64,000 bases of DNA from Acinetobacter sp. TR3 (GTDB lineage Bacteria; Pseudomonadota; Gammaproteobacteria; Pseudomonadales; Moraxellaceae): positions 620,001 to 684,000 of the forward strand of contig NZ_CP114264.1 in NCBI RefSeq assembly GCF_027105055.1, read 5' to 3'. Of this stretch, positions 37,282 through 45,904 are shown piece by piece (within the stretch, counting starts at the first letter, position 1; each line of letters opens with the position of its first letter). The position numbers and the translations under genes were made by a program. The notes under the pieces were generated by a model. It made no database searches, was not told where the DNA came from, and saw only the letters and a program-made list of their open reading frames with translations.

Positions 37282-38337
37282 TTAAATATATTTTTTCACA
37301 ATGCCATCATCGAGTAATTGCTGGAAATGTTCGCAAACACTGCCACGGATATCTCGATAGTGAATACCTAACTCATTCACACTACGCTGTGAATTAAAGT
37401 AGATTGGATAACCCATATTCAGTTTGACAAATTGGCGTGAATGACCAAATACGGGTGCAACTAAAGAGAATGCTGTTTTAGGTACAGTGAAATGTGGGAA
37501 TGGGTATCTATAACCGAATTTTTGCGTTAAGGCTTTGCCCATTTCGAGCAAACTTAATGTTCCGCCACAAATGATATAGCGACCTTGCGCTTTAGGATTG
37601 AGTGCCGCAGCAACATGTGCATCTGCAACATCACGGACATCTACGATTCCATTCCACATTGGCGGTACACCAAATAATGTTGTGCCATTCCCGAACTGTT
37701 GTAAAACTTCGATACTGCCAGATTGACTTGCATCAGTGAGTGATGGTCCCATCACCAGTGCAGGGTTGATACAAACAAGACTCCAACGATTTTGTTGCTC
37801 GGCCATTTCCCAAGCTTTACGTTCAGCAGCAACTTTTGAATATGGATAAGGTTGATGGGTTTCACTACTGGTGTTATTCCAATGGTTCTCATCAAATTCA
37901 TTATTTGCTGTGTTTTGAATTTCAACTGCATCACCATAAGTTGAAGCAATACTTGAGGTTAAAACCACACGTTTCACTGATTCTGTACGATTTACACTAT
38001 CTAAGACATTCTCTGTACCTTTGACTGCAGGTTCAATAATGTCTTTAACCGCATCTTTATAGTTAGTGACAACAAAAGGTGATGCTGTATGAATGACGAC
38101 TTCACATCCTTGCATGGATTCATCAAAAGAATGTGCTTCGAGTAAATCTGCTTTGAAAAATTGAATTTTTCCAGATGACTTGTCTGCAATATCATATAAA
38201 TGCTGAATTTTATTTTTCTTTGATGGGTCCCGAACTGTTGCATGAACGTTATAGCCTTGATTGAGCAGTCGTTCGATAATCCAGCCAGCAATATAACCTG
38301 TTGCGCCAGTGACTAATATTGGTTTACTTTTGTCCAT
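37282..38337 (-). CDS. NAD(P)-dependent aldehyde/ketone reductase (extended SDR)
   Basis: Extended short-chain dehydrogenase of 351 residues, like dihydroflavonol-4-reductase and yeast/bacterial aldehyde or methylglyoxal reductases. The cofactor site is ILVTGATGYIAGWIIERLL, with HATVRDPSKKNK following as an NADPH-type basic loop. The catalytic Ser region is VVLTSSIASTYGD and the YxxxK motif is YPYSKVAAERKAW. The substrate is unknown. GGAAATAACA precedes the ATG. It stands alone and is divergent from bacterioferritin across a 352-base gap. Confidence 0.87.
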   Translation of the reverse strand: MDKSKPILVTGATGYIAGWIIERLLNQGYNVHATVRDPSKKNKIQHLYDIADKSSGKIQFFKADLLEAHSFDESMQGCEVVIHTASPFVVTNYKDAVKDIIEPAVKGTENVLDSVNRTESVKRVVLTSSIASTYGDAVEIQNTANNEFDENHWNNTSSETHQPYPYSKVAAERKAWEMAEQQNRWSLVCINPALVMGPSLTDASQSGSIEVLQQFGNGTTLFGVPPMWNGIVDVRDVADAHVAAALNPKAQGRYIICGGTLSLLEMGKALTQKFGYRYPFPHFTVPKTAFSLVAPVFGHSRQFVKLNMGYPIYFNSQRSVNELGIHYRDIRGSVCEHFQQLLDDGIVKKYI

Positions 38338-38689
38338 TGTTATTTCCGCATAATGTTTTTGTGATTGATGTTATTTAACGAATTTTGCTCAAACAAACAA
38401 CGGCTGAACAGTCATTTTTTATAATTTATGCTTAAAAGCCGAACTGAATAAGAAGCATTGCGAATCGTTACAAAAATTCAAACAACAGATTTTTCCTAAA
38501 ATTATGCTTTAGATGGTTTTTGAATCTTATGCAAAGGCTTATTTTACTTGGATAAATTAAGCTAATTAGAACTGTAAATGCGTATGTTTCTCATTTTAAT
38601 TTGATAAAAATCATAAACTTACACATAATATTTTTGCAATTGCTGTCTAATTTCACCATAATAGACTTATTCGATAGGGAGTAAGTATT
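38338..38689 (+). promoter_or_regulatory. Intergenic region with bacterioferritin promoter
   Basis: Gap of 352 bases. For the rightward gene TTGCAA at 38634-38639 and CATAAT at 38657-38662 are separated by the optimal 17 bases, with GGGAGTAAGT as ribosome-binding site before ATG 38690. I see no clear Fur or OxyR site by eye. The rest is AT-rich and without open frames. Confidence 0.5.
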
Positions 38690-39154
38690 ATGCGTGGCAA
38701 TCCAGAAGTCATCGACTATTTAAATATGCTCATTGGCGGTGAATTGGCTGCTCGTGATCAATATTTAATTCATTCAAGAATGTATGAAGATTGGGGCTTA
38801 AGTAAAATTTACGAGCGTATTGATCATGAAATGCAAGAAGAAGCTTCACATGCTGATTCAATCATTCGTCGTGTTTTATTTTTGGGTGCTCAACCTAATA
38901 TGAATCGTGAAGACATCAATGTGGGTACGGATGTTGTAAGTTGTTTAAAAGCTGATTTAGCACTTGAATATCATGTGCGTGAAAAACTAGCGACAGGCAT
39001 TAAGCTTTGTGAAGATAAAGGTGATTACATTAGTCGTGATATGTTGCGTCAGCAGCTTTCGGACACAGAAGAAGATCATACCTATTGGTTAGAAAAACAA
39101 TTGCGTTTAATTGAATTAATTGGTTTGCAAAACTATATTCAATCGCAAATTTAA
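38690..39154 (+). CDS. bfr: Bacterioferritin-type ferritin lacking the heme methionine
   Basis: Iron-storage protein of 154 residues that oxidises Fe(II) and stores it in a 24-subunit shell. Alignment by eye to E. coli Bfr keeps the ferroxidase ligands Glu18, Tyr25, Glu51, His54, Glu94 in DLALEYH, and Glu127/His130 in DTEEDHTYW. The heme-ligating Met52 is replaced by Ala ([10 protein letters not shown]). This resembles the heme-free type of bacterioferritin subunit that can pair with a heme-binding partner elsewhere. A good promoter lies upstream and a terminator directly downstream. Confidence 0.92.
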   Translation: MRGNPEVIDYLNMLIGGELAARDQYLIHSRMYEDWGLSKIYERIDHEMQEEASHADSIIRRVLFLGAQPNMNREDINVGTDVVSCLKADLALEYHVREKLATGIKLCEDKGDYISRDMLRQQLSDTEEDHTYWLEKQLRLIELIGLQNYIQSQI

Positions 39155-39170
39155 GTTTTTGTGAATTAGA

Positions 39171-39197
39171 AAAACTCAGCAGATGCTGAGTTTTTTT
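39171..39197. terminator. Bidirectional terminator after bfr
   Basis: A perfect 10-bp stem AAAACTCAGC / GCTGAGTTTT with loop AGAT and T runs on both strands. It serves both bfr and the convergent peroxiredoxin gene. Confidence 0.88.
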
Positions 39198-39206
39198 GTT
39201 TAAGCA

Positions 39207-39785
39207 CTATTTTTTAATTTGAGCATCTTTTAAATCTTTTAATACTTGATCAGCATGCGTTTGCGTATTCACACTCGTGTAGTGATACATAATTGCACCT
39301 TGAGGATTAATCAAGAAACTCTCACGTTTAGCAATTTTTGTAATCCCGAGGTTTCTAACAATGCCAAATTTTCCAGCAAGTTCGCCTTTTTCATCTGCCA
39401 AAATTGGGAACGGTAAACCAAGCTTTTGTGAAAACTTTTGGTGTGATGCAACATCATCCAAACTGACACCCAAAACTACTGCATTTGACTTTAAGAATTG
39501 AGGATAAAGTGATTTAAATTGATTCGCTTCTTGAGTACATCCCGCAGTGTCATCTTTAGGGTAGAAATAAAGTACAATCCACTTGCCTTTATATTGGTTC
39601 AAAGTGTGCCATTTGCCACTTTGATCTTGTAGTTTGAAATCTGGCGCAGACTGTCCCACCCATTCTTTTTGAGCTGTATTTTGCTTAGAAAAAATAGAAG
39701 TTTGCGCTGTACTAAGGCTAGGGATACCAAGTAAAAAAAACGAACTGCATAAAATAATAACTTTGGACTTTATCGTATTCATCAT
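39207..39785 (-). CDS. Periplasmic peroxiredoxin (Bcp/PrxQ type)
   Basis: Thiol peroxidase of the AhpC/TSA superfamily, 192 residues. A signal peptide (MMNTIKSKVIILCSSFFLLG, ending near STAQ) places it in the periplasm, unlike standard cytoplasmic Bcp. The peroxidatic cysteine is in YFYPKDDTAGCTQEANQFK. The resolving cysteine five residues later in many PrxQ proteins is absent, so it would work as a 1-Cys enzyme with an external thiol. The Arg of the active site is probably in IAKRESFLINPQG. It is convergent with bfr, both linked to iron and peroxide stress. Confidence 0.88.
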   Translation of the reverse strand: MMNTIKSKVIILCSSFFLLGIPSLSTAQTSIFSKQNTAQKEWVGQSAPDFKLQDQSGKWHTLNQYKGKWIVLYFYPKDDTAGCTQEANQFKSLYPQFLKSNAVVLGVSLDDVASHQKFSQKLGLPFPILADEKGELAGKFGIVRNLGITKIAKRESFLINPQGAIMYHYTSVNTQTHADQVLKDLKDAQIKK

Positions 39786-39980
39786 GTTGATCTCAAAGTG
39801 TAATAAACTCTACTTTAGCAAATTTCGAAACCATATGGGTTAGAAAATTCTTTAAAGAATTTTGATCCGTTTTATGGTGTCTTTTGAGCAAAGCATAATG
39901 AAAGGGATTGATTAGGAAAATAATGACTCGTATAAATCGGAGAGTATACTGCATTCAAGTTTTTGGAATTGAGCAAGCAC

Positions 39981-40694
39981 GTGACTTATAGGATTCTACT
40001 CATCACGGGATGGGGCGGTGGTGTCGAATTATTAAAACCTTTACATGAGGCTTTAGAGAAACAAGGACATGTGGTTGAGCGGATCAATATCTTTAATGCG
40101 CTGGATGGTGACATCTTGCAACAGCATGTTGAACTTGCGGTTAAATATGATGTAATTGTCGGGTGGTCGCTTGGCGGACAACTGGCAACAATCTTGGTCA
40201 ATCAAATACAACAACAAGATGCAGAACAGAAAGTTTTAATCACTTTAGCATCGAATCCATGTTTTGTTGCTCAAGCAGATTGGATGACTGCCATGCCTGT
40301 TGAAACTTTTATGCAATTTAAAGAATCATTTGAACAGGATGCCATTACCACGCTAAAACGGTTTGGCTTATTGGTCTGTCAAGGTACAAGTTCGGCAAAA
40401 AAAGACTTCGTGGCTATGCAGAGATTGATTCGTCCACAACCGATTGCATTGCTTAGACAAGGTTTAAAGTTGCTAGAGCAATTAAATCTGGTTGAGATAT
40501 ATAAAAATTATCAAGGTAGACAGTTGCATGTCTTTGCAGAGCATGATGCTTTGATTCCTTACCAAGTTGTCCCAAAAACTAAAGATTTAGCTGCAAAGAA
40601 TTTATCTGTTGTTTCGATTGATGGAGCTTCACATGGTTTTCCTTGTTTTATGGTTGAGCAGACTGTGCAGATAATTGAAGATTTTATTCAATAG
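39981..40694 (+). CDS. bioH: BioH-like pimeloyl-ACP methyl ester esterase
   Basis: Alpha/beta hydrolase of about 237 residues. The motif GWSLGGQLATILVN carries the nucleophile Ser; ASNPCFVAQADWMTAMPVE matches the BioH block after it. The acid is in FAEHDALIPYQ and the catalytic His in DGASHGFPCFM. BioH removes the methyl group from pimeloyl-ACP methyl ester, the product of the BioC route encoded close by. The start is uncertain: GTG 39981 gives VTYRILLITGWGGG after TTGAG, while TTG 39963 would add six residues. About 300 bases separate it from bioA. Confidence 0.82.
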   Translation: MTYRILLITGWGGGVELLKPLHEALEKQGHVVERINIFNALDGDILQQHVELAVKYDVIVGWSLGGQLATILVNQIQQQDAEQKVLITLASNPCFVAQADWMTAMPVETFMQFKESFEQDAITTLKRFGLLVCQGTSSAKKDFVAMQRLIRPQPIALLRQGLKLLEQLNLVEIYKNYQGRQLHVFAEHDALIPYQVVPKTKDLAAKNLSVVSIDGASHGFPCFMVEQTVQIIEDFIQ

Positions 40695-40799
40695 ACGGTT
40701 TAATCTTGCTTGAATTGAACGTTCTCGCAATATATTTTAGTTTTTGACACGTTTAAGATTACGCATACGGATTTTAAATCTGTTAGGGCGGAGTCGTGC

Positions 40800-40932
40800 T
40801 GAGTTTTAATTTAATTTCAGGATAAGCTTTCAGCTAGACTTACTTTGGTTTTGCCCAAAGTAAGCAAAGGCATTTGTTAAGCTGATGGTACATCCTTGAT
40901 ACCACAGCTTAACAGGCGGCATCCATGCCGCC
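40800..40932. repeat. Hairpin repeat, copy 1 (upstream of bioA)
   Basis: A conserved head TTACTTTGG / CCAAAGTAA (40840-40863) is followed by GCAAAGGCAT and a long stem TGTTAAGCTG / CAGCTTAACA (40875-40914, with a TGGTA/TACCA extension). A second hairpin GGCGGC / GCCGCC spans 40915-40932. The head and the GCAAAGGCAT tail recur at 44976-45010 after bioD. The region lies within the 296-base bioH-bioA gap, and the small leftward frame ending NAFAYFGQNQS comes from the repeat. Outer borders are estimates. Confidence 0.75.
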
Positions 40933-40990
40933 TCCATGATCGTAGATACTGCCATGAATTTAATTGGCTTAGGATGAGGAGTAAGAACGG

Positions 40991-42286
40991 ATGACCGATT
41001 TATTTGATTTAGAACATATATGGCATCCCTATACTTCGATGTTAAATCCATTGCCAACCTTTAAAGTCAAACGTGCTTATGGCGCAACCATCGAACTAGA
41101 AGATGGTCGAACTTTGGTTGATGGCATGTCGTCATGGTGGTGTGCGATTCATGGCTATAACCATCCTGAACTGAACCAAGCAGTTACAGATCAATTGCAA
41201 AACATGGCGCATATTATGTTTGGAGGTCTGACCCATGACCCTGCAATTGAATTAGGCAAATTACTATTAAAAATTACGCCGCCGAGTTTAGATAAAATTT
41301 TCTATGCAGATTCAGGTTCAGTTGCTGTAGAAGTGGCCTTAAAAATGGCAGTTCAATATTGGGCGGCATTGAATCAACCTGAGAAAACTAATTTGATTAC
41401 CACGCGTTCTGGCTATCATGGCGATACATGGAATGCGATGTCGGTATGTGATCCAGTCACAGGAATGCATCAAATTTTTGGTACAAGTTTACCGAATCGA
41501 ATTTTTGTACCCGCGCCACAAAGTCGCTTTGATGCAGAATGGGACCCACAAGATATTCAGCAACTCAAACAGCAGATTGAGCAGCATCATGACACTATTG
41601 CTGCACTGATTATAGAGCCGATTGTACAGGGTGCAGGCGGAATGCGTTTTTATCATCCTGAATATTTACGTCAGGCCAAGGCGTTATGTGAGCAGTACAA
41701 TTTGTTGTTGATCTTTGATGAGATTGCCACGGGTTTTGGACGTACAGGCAAAATGTTTGCATGGGAACATGCCCAAGTAGAGCCAGATATCATGTGTATT
41801 GGTAAGGGCTTAACAGGCGGTTATATGACGCTGTCTGCGACCTTAACGACTAAGCAAGTGGCTGAAACCATTAGTCGTGGTGAAGCGGGCGTGTTTATGC
41901 ATGGCCCGACCTTTATGGCGAATCCATTGGCTTGTGCAGTTGCGTTAAGAAGTACTCAACTGTTGGTGGAACAGGATTGGCAAGCCAATATTCAACGAAT
42001 TGAAAAGATTCTGGCTGAACAGTTAACCGATTTAGCCCAACTTGACCACGTTGCGGATGTACGGGTTTTAGGTGCGATTGGCGTGGTTGAATTAAGATCT
42101 AATGTCGACATGAAAACCTTACAGCAACAGTTTGTTGAACGGGGTATTTGGGTACGACCATTTGGAAAATTGGTCTATGTGATGCCGCCGTACGTGATCA
42201 CGGATGATGAACTCCATTATTTATTGGCACAGATGAGTGAAGTGGTAAAAAATATGCAAGGAGTAAATGCCAATGTCCTTGCTTGA
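40991..42286 (+). CDS. bioA: Adenosylmethionine-8-amino-7-oxononanoate aminotransferase
   Basis: PLP-dependent class III aminotransferase, 431 residues. It converts 8-amino-7-oxononanoate (KAPA) to 7,8-diaminononanoate, using S-adenosylmethionine as amino donor in the common form. Diagnostic parts are IWHPYTSM near the N-terminus, [55 protein letters not shown] and the PLP lysine in [17 protein letters not shown]. The ribosome-binding site GAGGAG lies upstream of ATG 40991. It is the first gene of bioA-bioF-bioC-bioD, with junctions that overlap or nearly so. Confidence 0.97.
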   Translation: MTDLFDLEHIWHPYTSMLNPLPTFKVKRAYGATIELEDGRTLVDGMSSWWCAIHGYNHPELNQAVTDQLQNMAHIMFGGLTHDPAIELGKLLLKITPPSLDKIFYADSGSVAVEVALKMAVQYWAALNQPEKTNLITTRSGYHGDTWNAMSVCDPVTGMHQIFGTSLPNRIFVPAPQSRFDAEWDPQDIQQLKQQIEQHHDTIAALIIEPIVQGAGGMRFYHPEYLRQAKALCEQYNLLLIFDEIATGFGRTGKMFAWEHAQVEPDIMCIGKGLTGGYMTLSATLTTKQVAETISRGEAGVFMHGPTFMANPLACAVALRSTQLLVEQDWQANIQRIEKILAEQLTDLAQLDHVADVRVLGAIGVVELRSNVDMKTLQQQFVERGIWVRPFGKLVYVMPPYVITDDELHYLLAQMSEVVKNMQGVNANVLA

Positions 42287-43427
42287 TCATTATGCCGAAC
42301 AGCTTGACCAGCTCAAACAACAAGGGAATTTCCGTCAATTTACGTCAAATCAACAGCAGGGAAAATGGATTACCATTCAAGATCGAACAATGTTGAATTT
42401 GGCATCCAATGATTATTTGGGCTTAGCCGCTGATTTAAGTTTAAGAGAAGAATTTCTCGATACGCTGAAAGTTGAACGAGCGCTCTTTAGTTCATCTTCG
42501 TCACGCTTGCTCACGGGTAATTTTGCAGAATATGAACAATTTGAAAATATCCTAAGCATAGCCTTTGGTCGTGCTGCCTTACTGTTCAATAGTGGCTATC
42601 ACATGAATATCGGTATTTTGCCTGCATTATGTGATAGCAAAACCGTGATTTTGGCGGATAAACTAGTTCATGCCAGTATGATTGATGGTATTCGTCTATC
42701 GAATGCTCAATATGTGCGTTATCGTCATAATGATTTGCAGCATTTGGAACAGTTATTGCAAAAGTATCATCAAGATGAGCAAATTGAACGTGTCATTGTG
42801 GTGACTGAAAGTATTTTTAGTATGGATGGTGACGAGACGGATTTAGCTGCATTGGCGCAGTTAAAACAACGTTATGTCAAAACCATGTTGTATGTCGATG
42901 AAGCACATGCGATTGGGGTTAGGGGGGAGCAAGGTCTAGGCTGTGCTGAGCAATATGGTGTATTGGATCAGATCGATTTCCTTGTTGGGACTTTTGGTAA
43001 AGCAATTGCCTCAATTGGCGGTTATATTATTTGTGATTCAATCATCCGTGACTATCTGATCAATAAAATGCGTCCACTTATTTTTAGTACAGCTTTGCCT
43101 CCAATCTCGATGGCATGGTCAGATTTTATTTTTAATAAAGTATTGAGCATGCAGCAACAGCGTCAGCACTTGGCCGAGATCAGTCGGTATTTACAGCAAG
43201 CGGTAATTGCAAAAGGTTTTTCAAGCCCATCGAGCAGTCATATCATTCCAATTATCTTGGGTGAAAGCCAAGCGGCCATTGAAAAAGCACGCTATGTACA
43301 ACAACAAGGTTTTTATGCTATGCCAGTACGCCCACCAACAGTGCCACAAAATAGTTCACGCTTGCGTATTTCTTTAACTTCTTTGGTGCGAAAAAACGAA
43401 TTGGAACAATTGGTGGAGTGTTTGTGA
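42273..43427 (+). CDS. bioF: 8-Amino-7-oxononanoate synthase
   Basis: PLP enzyme that condenses pimeloyl-ACP (or CoA) with L-alanine to form KAPA, about 384 residues. Motifs: [48 protein letters not shown], and the PLP lysine in [19 protein letters not shown] choose ATG 42273 because AGGAG at 42259-42263 sits nine bases upstream; ATG 42267 is only three bases from it. The gene overlaps the end of bioA by 14 bases, and its stop codon overlaps the bioC start. Confidence 0.95.
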   Translation: MSLLDHYAEQLDQLKQQGNFRQFTSNQQQGKWITIQDRTMLNLASNDYLGLAADLSLREEFLDTLKVERALFSSSSSRLLTGNFAEYEQFENILSIAFGRAALLFNSGYHMNIGILPALCDSKTVILADKLVHASMIDGIRLSNAQYVRYRHNDLQHLEQLLQKYHQDEQIERVIVVTESIFSMDGDETDLAALAQLKQRYVKTMLYVDEAHAIGVRGEQGLGCAEQYGVLDQIDFLVGTFGKAIASIGGYIICDSIIRDYLINKMRPLIFSTALPPISMAWSDFIFNKVLSMQQQRQHLAEISRYLQQAVIAKGFSSPSSSHIIPIILGESQAAIEKARYVQQQGFYAMPVRPPTVPQNSSRLRISLTSLVRKNELEQLVECL

Positions 43428-44227
43428 GCATCAATAAAGCACTGGTTGCCCAACGTTTTGCCAAAGCAGGGCAAAGCTATGTCGAGCATGCTGTGGTACA
43501 GAAACAGATTAGTGCACAGTTATTTGAATATCTTAAACAATATTGTCCACAGTCTTTGCCATCCGTACTTGAAATCGGTTGCGGTTCAGGCAATTTAACG
43601 CATTTATTTCATACTCATTTTCAGTTTGATCAATTATTTTTAAATGATCTTTATGAGGATGTAGATCAGCATTTTTCAAATTTTAAATCCCCTCACTTGC
43701 GAAGTGATACTTCTCACCCTTTTATTAAGGGGAGACCTAAGGTTGATTGGTTGATCGGTGATATTGAGCAGCTTAAATTACCATCTGGATTAGATGCGGT
43801 GATTTCGAGTTCCGCTTTGCAATGGATGACTGATCTACCTGCATTATTACAACGAATTTATGATGCTTTAAAACCGAAAGGCTATTTGGGTTTCTCTACA
43901 TTTGGTGAAAACAATTTAATTGAAATCAAGCAACTGACAGGACAAGGTTTAAATTATTATTCCAGTGAAGTATTGAAACAGAAACTTGAAGAGAGTGGCT
44001 TTGAGATTGTGTTTATACAAGAAGAGCAAAAACATCTATATTTTGATGATCCTAAATTAGTTCTGCATCATCTAAAAGCGACAGGTGTAACAGCAACATC
44101 GAAATCGCATCGCTGGACGAAACAATCCTTGCAGCAATTTTATTCAGATTATCAACAGTTTTATGATGAGCAGGGTTTTCGCCTGACTTATCATCCGATT
44201 TATGTGATCGCGCGGAGAGCAGCATGA
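43424..44227 (+). CDS. bioC: Malonyl-ACP O-methyltransferase
   Basis: SAM-dependent methyltransferase that caps malonyl-ACP so that fatty-acid enzymes can build pimeloyl-ACP methyl ester. About 267 residues, read from GTG 43424, which overlaps the bioF stop and follows GGTGGAG. Motif I is [15 protein letters not shown]; later blocks are [20 protein letters not shown] and [20 protein letters not shown]. Between motif I and these an insertion of about 19 residues ([19 protein letters not shown], residues about 88-107) is encoded by a palindrome-rich DNA element. The insert looks tolerated in a surface loop. Confidence 0.93.
   Translation: MSINKALVAQRFAKAGQSYVEHAVVQKQISAQLFEYLKQYCPQSLPSVLEIGCGSGNLTHLFHTHFQFDQLFLNDLYEDVDQHFSNFKSPHLRSDTSHPFIKGRPKVDWLIGDIEQLKLPSGLDAVISSSALQWMTDLPALLQRIYDALKPKGYLGFSTFGENNLIEIKQLTGQGLNYYSSEVLKQKLEESGFEIVFIQEEQKHLYFDDPKLVLHHLKATGVTATSKSHRWTKQSLQQFYSDYQQFYDEQGFRLTYHPIYVIARRAA
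43684..43743. repeat. Palindromic element inserted in frame within bioC
   Basis: The coding DNA holds CACTT/AAGTG at 43694-43706 with loop GCG and CCCTT/AAGGG at 43717-43731. These are enclosed by TCCCCT at 43688-43693 and AGGGGA at 43728-43733. It adds about 20 codons without disturbing the frame. The Ser-Pro, Phe-Ile-Lys-rich peptide resembles the insert in smc. The borders are estimates. Confidence 0.65.
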
Positions 44228-44868
44228 GTGCAGCAATTTATTTTGTCAGTGGTATTGATACTGAAATTGGTAAAACTTATGCCACAGGTTATCTCGCCAA
44301 ACTTTGGACCGAACAGGGACAGCGTGTCATTACTCAGAAGTTGGTACAAACTGGCAATGTAGATATCTCGGAAGATATTGAAAAACACCGTGAAATTATG
44401 GGAATGGGTTGGTTTCAGGAAGATCATGAAAAGCTGACCATGCCTGAGATTTTTACTTATCCAGCCTCACCGCATTTAGCCACACGTTTGGATGGACGTG
44501 ATCTGGATTTTGCCAAGATCGAAGCAGCGACCAAAGAATTGGCGCAGCGATTTGAGGTGGTACTGTTGGAAGGTGCAGGTGGTTTGATGGTGCCTTTAAC
44601 CACAGAATTGTTGACCATTGATTATATCGCTCAGCATCAATTTCCTGTGATTTTGGTGACTTCAGGACGTTTGGGCAGTATTAATCATACTTTATTGAGT
44701 TTAGAGGCATTAAAGCAGCATGGTTTGAGTTTGCATGCTTTGGTATATAACTTAAAAGATGAATCGAAAGATCCACTTATTTCTAAAGATACAGCGGATT
44801 ATTTAAAGGCTTATTTGGCAAAGCATTTTCCTGATGCTCAATGGATTGAATTGGAAAAGTTTAATTAA
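44224..44868 (+). CDS. bioD: Dethiobiotin synthetase
   Basis: ATP-dependent enzyme that forms the ureido ring of dethiobiotin from diaminononanoate and CO2, 214 residues. The P-loop is [36 protein letters not shown] follows, and the Mg-binding block is [34 protein letters not shown] is also typical. The ATG overlaps the bioC stop codon (ATGA), implying translational coupling. It is the last gene of the bio operon; the hairpin array behind it probably ends the transcript. Confidence 0.95.
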   Translation: MSAAIYFVSGIDTEIGKTYATGYLAKLWTEQGQRVITQKLVQTGNVDISEDIEKHREIMGMGWFQEDHEKLTMPEIFTYPASPHLATRLDGRDLDFAKIEAATKELAQRFEVVLLEGAGGLMVPLTTELLTIDYIAQHQFPVILVTSGRLGSINHTLLSLEALKQHGLSLHALVYNLKDESKDPLISKDTADYLKAYLAKHFPDAQWIELEKFN

Positions 44869-44920
44869 CTTAAATTTTGCTTAGAATAAATACTAACTTA
44901 TTGAAATAATTGTCTAGCTT

Positions 44921-45101
44921 CTTTAACGGAGTCATACTCCGTTAAAGCCAAATTTAGGTTAAACCTGCGGTTCGCCCTACTTTGGTTTCGCCCAAAGTAG
45001 GCAAAGGCATTGTCATCCACAAAACCTGTTCTCTTGTGGGTTTTGTTTTTATTATTTCGCAGAAACAATATATTGCAAAATTCACGCAGGTTGTGGATGA
45101 C
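44921..45101. repeat. Hairpin repeat, copy 2 (downstream of bioD)
   Basis: Three structures in tandem. CTTTAACGGAGT / ACTCCGTTAAAG at 44921-44947 is a perfect 12-bp stem with a 3-base loop. CCTACTTTGG / CCAAAGTAGG at 44976-45001 is the head shared with copy 1 and is again followed by CAAAGGCAT. The arms GTCATCCACAA at 45012-45022 and TTGTGGATGAC at 45091-45101 are a perfect 11-bp inverted repeat enclosing about 68 bases. The variable stem after the head has a different sequence from copy 1 but keeps the pairing. Confidence 0.75.
45020..45053 (+). terminator. Probable terminator of the bio operon
   Basis: CAAAACC at 45020-45026 pairs with GGTTTTG at 45039-45045, followed by TTTTTATT. The left arm overlaps the outer 11-bp inverted repeat, so the two pairings exclude each other. 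Confidence 0.6.
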
Positions 45102-45158
45102 GTTTCCGAGTATCATATTTCATGTGAGAATTTCTGTTAAATAAAAGCAAGGTCAAGA

Positions 45159-45830
45159 ATGAACAAGAATAAGAAATTAGTTTTATCCATTTTATGTGGG
45201 TTCTTCATAACAGTTTCAGTATCTCACGCTGCTGTACCTCCAGATAAAACCATTATCAGTTGGATCACTAATTTACAAGATTCAAATGCCAATCCTCCTC
45301 AAGCCATTCAGATTGATTCGACCGAAGCCGTAAAACTGATCTCAGGAGAAGAAGCCTATTTATCGGGTGTGAGTTTTGAAAATGCAGGACGTAATTTTTG
45401 GGCTGGTTATGTATTAACTCGTCCAAAATTAAAACAATCTCGAATTTTAAAGGAGTTTGGTGGCCAATCGAATAGCTTTAAAGTGCATTCAACCGTTTAT
45501 AAAGGCAAACCGATTCAACTGATCGAAATTGAAAGTGCAGGTTCAGGACAAGGGACAGTCGAGTCGAGTAAAAGCTTGGTTTATTTCAATCAATGGACGA
45601 GTAAACTGATTACAGAGGTCGAAGAATCTTCTTATGGTGGGCGCTATGATGAAAAGTTAGGAGAAGAAGATTGTCGCACAGGGCGGGAAAATTCAGGCTA
45701 TTTAAATGTGATGCCTTATTCACCTTATGTGATTCGAACGACAGTAACCGGAGATGCATGTAATAACAAACCACAAGGCTATAAGGTGAGCAGTAAGCTT
45801 ATTCCTGTTGTCATCAATGAAATAAAATAA
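45159..45830 (+). CDS. Secreted protein of unknown function
   Basis: Protein of 223 residues that I do not recognise. It starts with a clear signal peptide (KLVLSILCGFFITVSVSHA, cut before AVPPD), so it should be periplasmic or secreted. The body is mixed alpha/beta with blocks such as WITNLQDSNANPPQAIQID, GRNFWAGYVLTRPK and GKPIQLIEIESAGSGQG. Two cysteines near the C-terminus (EEDC and GDAC) could form a disulphide. There are no enzyme motifs. It is monocistronic, converging on the exbD genes. Confidence 0.6.
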   Translation: MNKNKKLVLSILCGFFITVSVSHAAVPPDKTIISWITNLQDSNANPPQAIQIDSTEAVKLISGEEAYLSGVSFENAGRNFWAGYVLTRPKLKQSRILKEFGGQSNSFKVHSTVYKGKPIQLIEIESAGSGQGTVESSKSLVYFNQWTSKLITEVEESSYGGRYDEKLGEEDCRTGRENSGYLNVMPYSPYVIRTTVTGDACNNKPQGYKVSSKLIPVVINEIK

Positions 45831-45857
45831 AAAAAGCTAACAAGCGAACTTGTTAGC
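45826..45857 (-). terminator. Terminator of the tonB-exbBDD operon
   Basis: GCTAACAAG / CTTGTTAGC, a perfect 9-bp stem with loop CGAA at 45836-45857. The A tract on its left (45826-45835) becomes a T run on the minus strand, so it ends leftward transcripts. Confidence 0.82.
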
Positions 45858-45904
45858 GCAGGAGTAAAATTGTAGTTATCTGATTAATTTTTTGTTTTTA
45901 TTAT

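Noticed and set aside
40915..40932. GGCGGC/GCCGCC hairpin as a terminator for bioH
   Set aside because: No T run follows on the plus strand and it lies more than 200 bases past the bioH stop.
40830..41057. Leftward 75-residue frame with NAFAYFGQNQSKSS
   Set aside because: It reads through the hairpin repeat and into bioA antisense. The frame at 44898-45116 gives a similar NAFAYFGRNQSR for the same reason, so these are repeat-derived, not genes.
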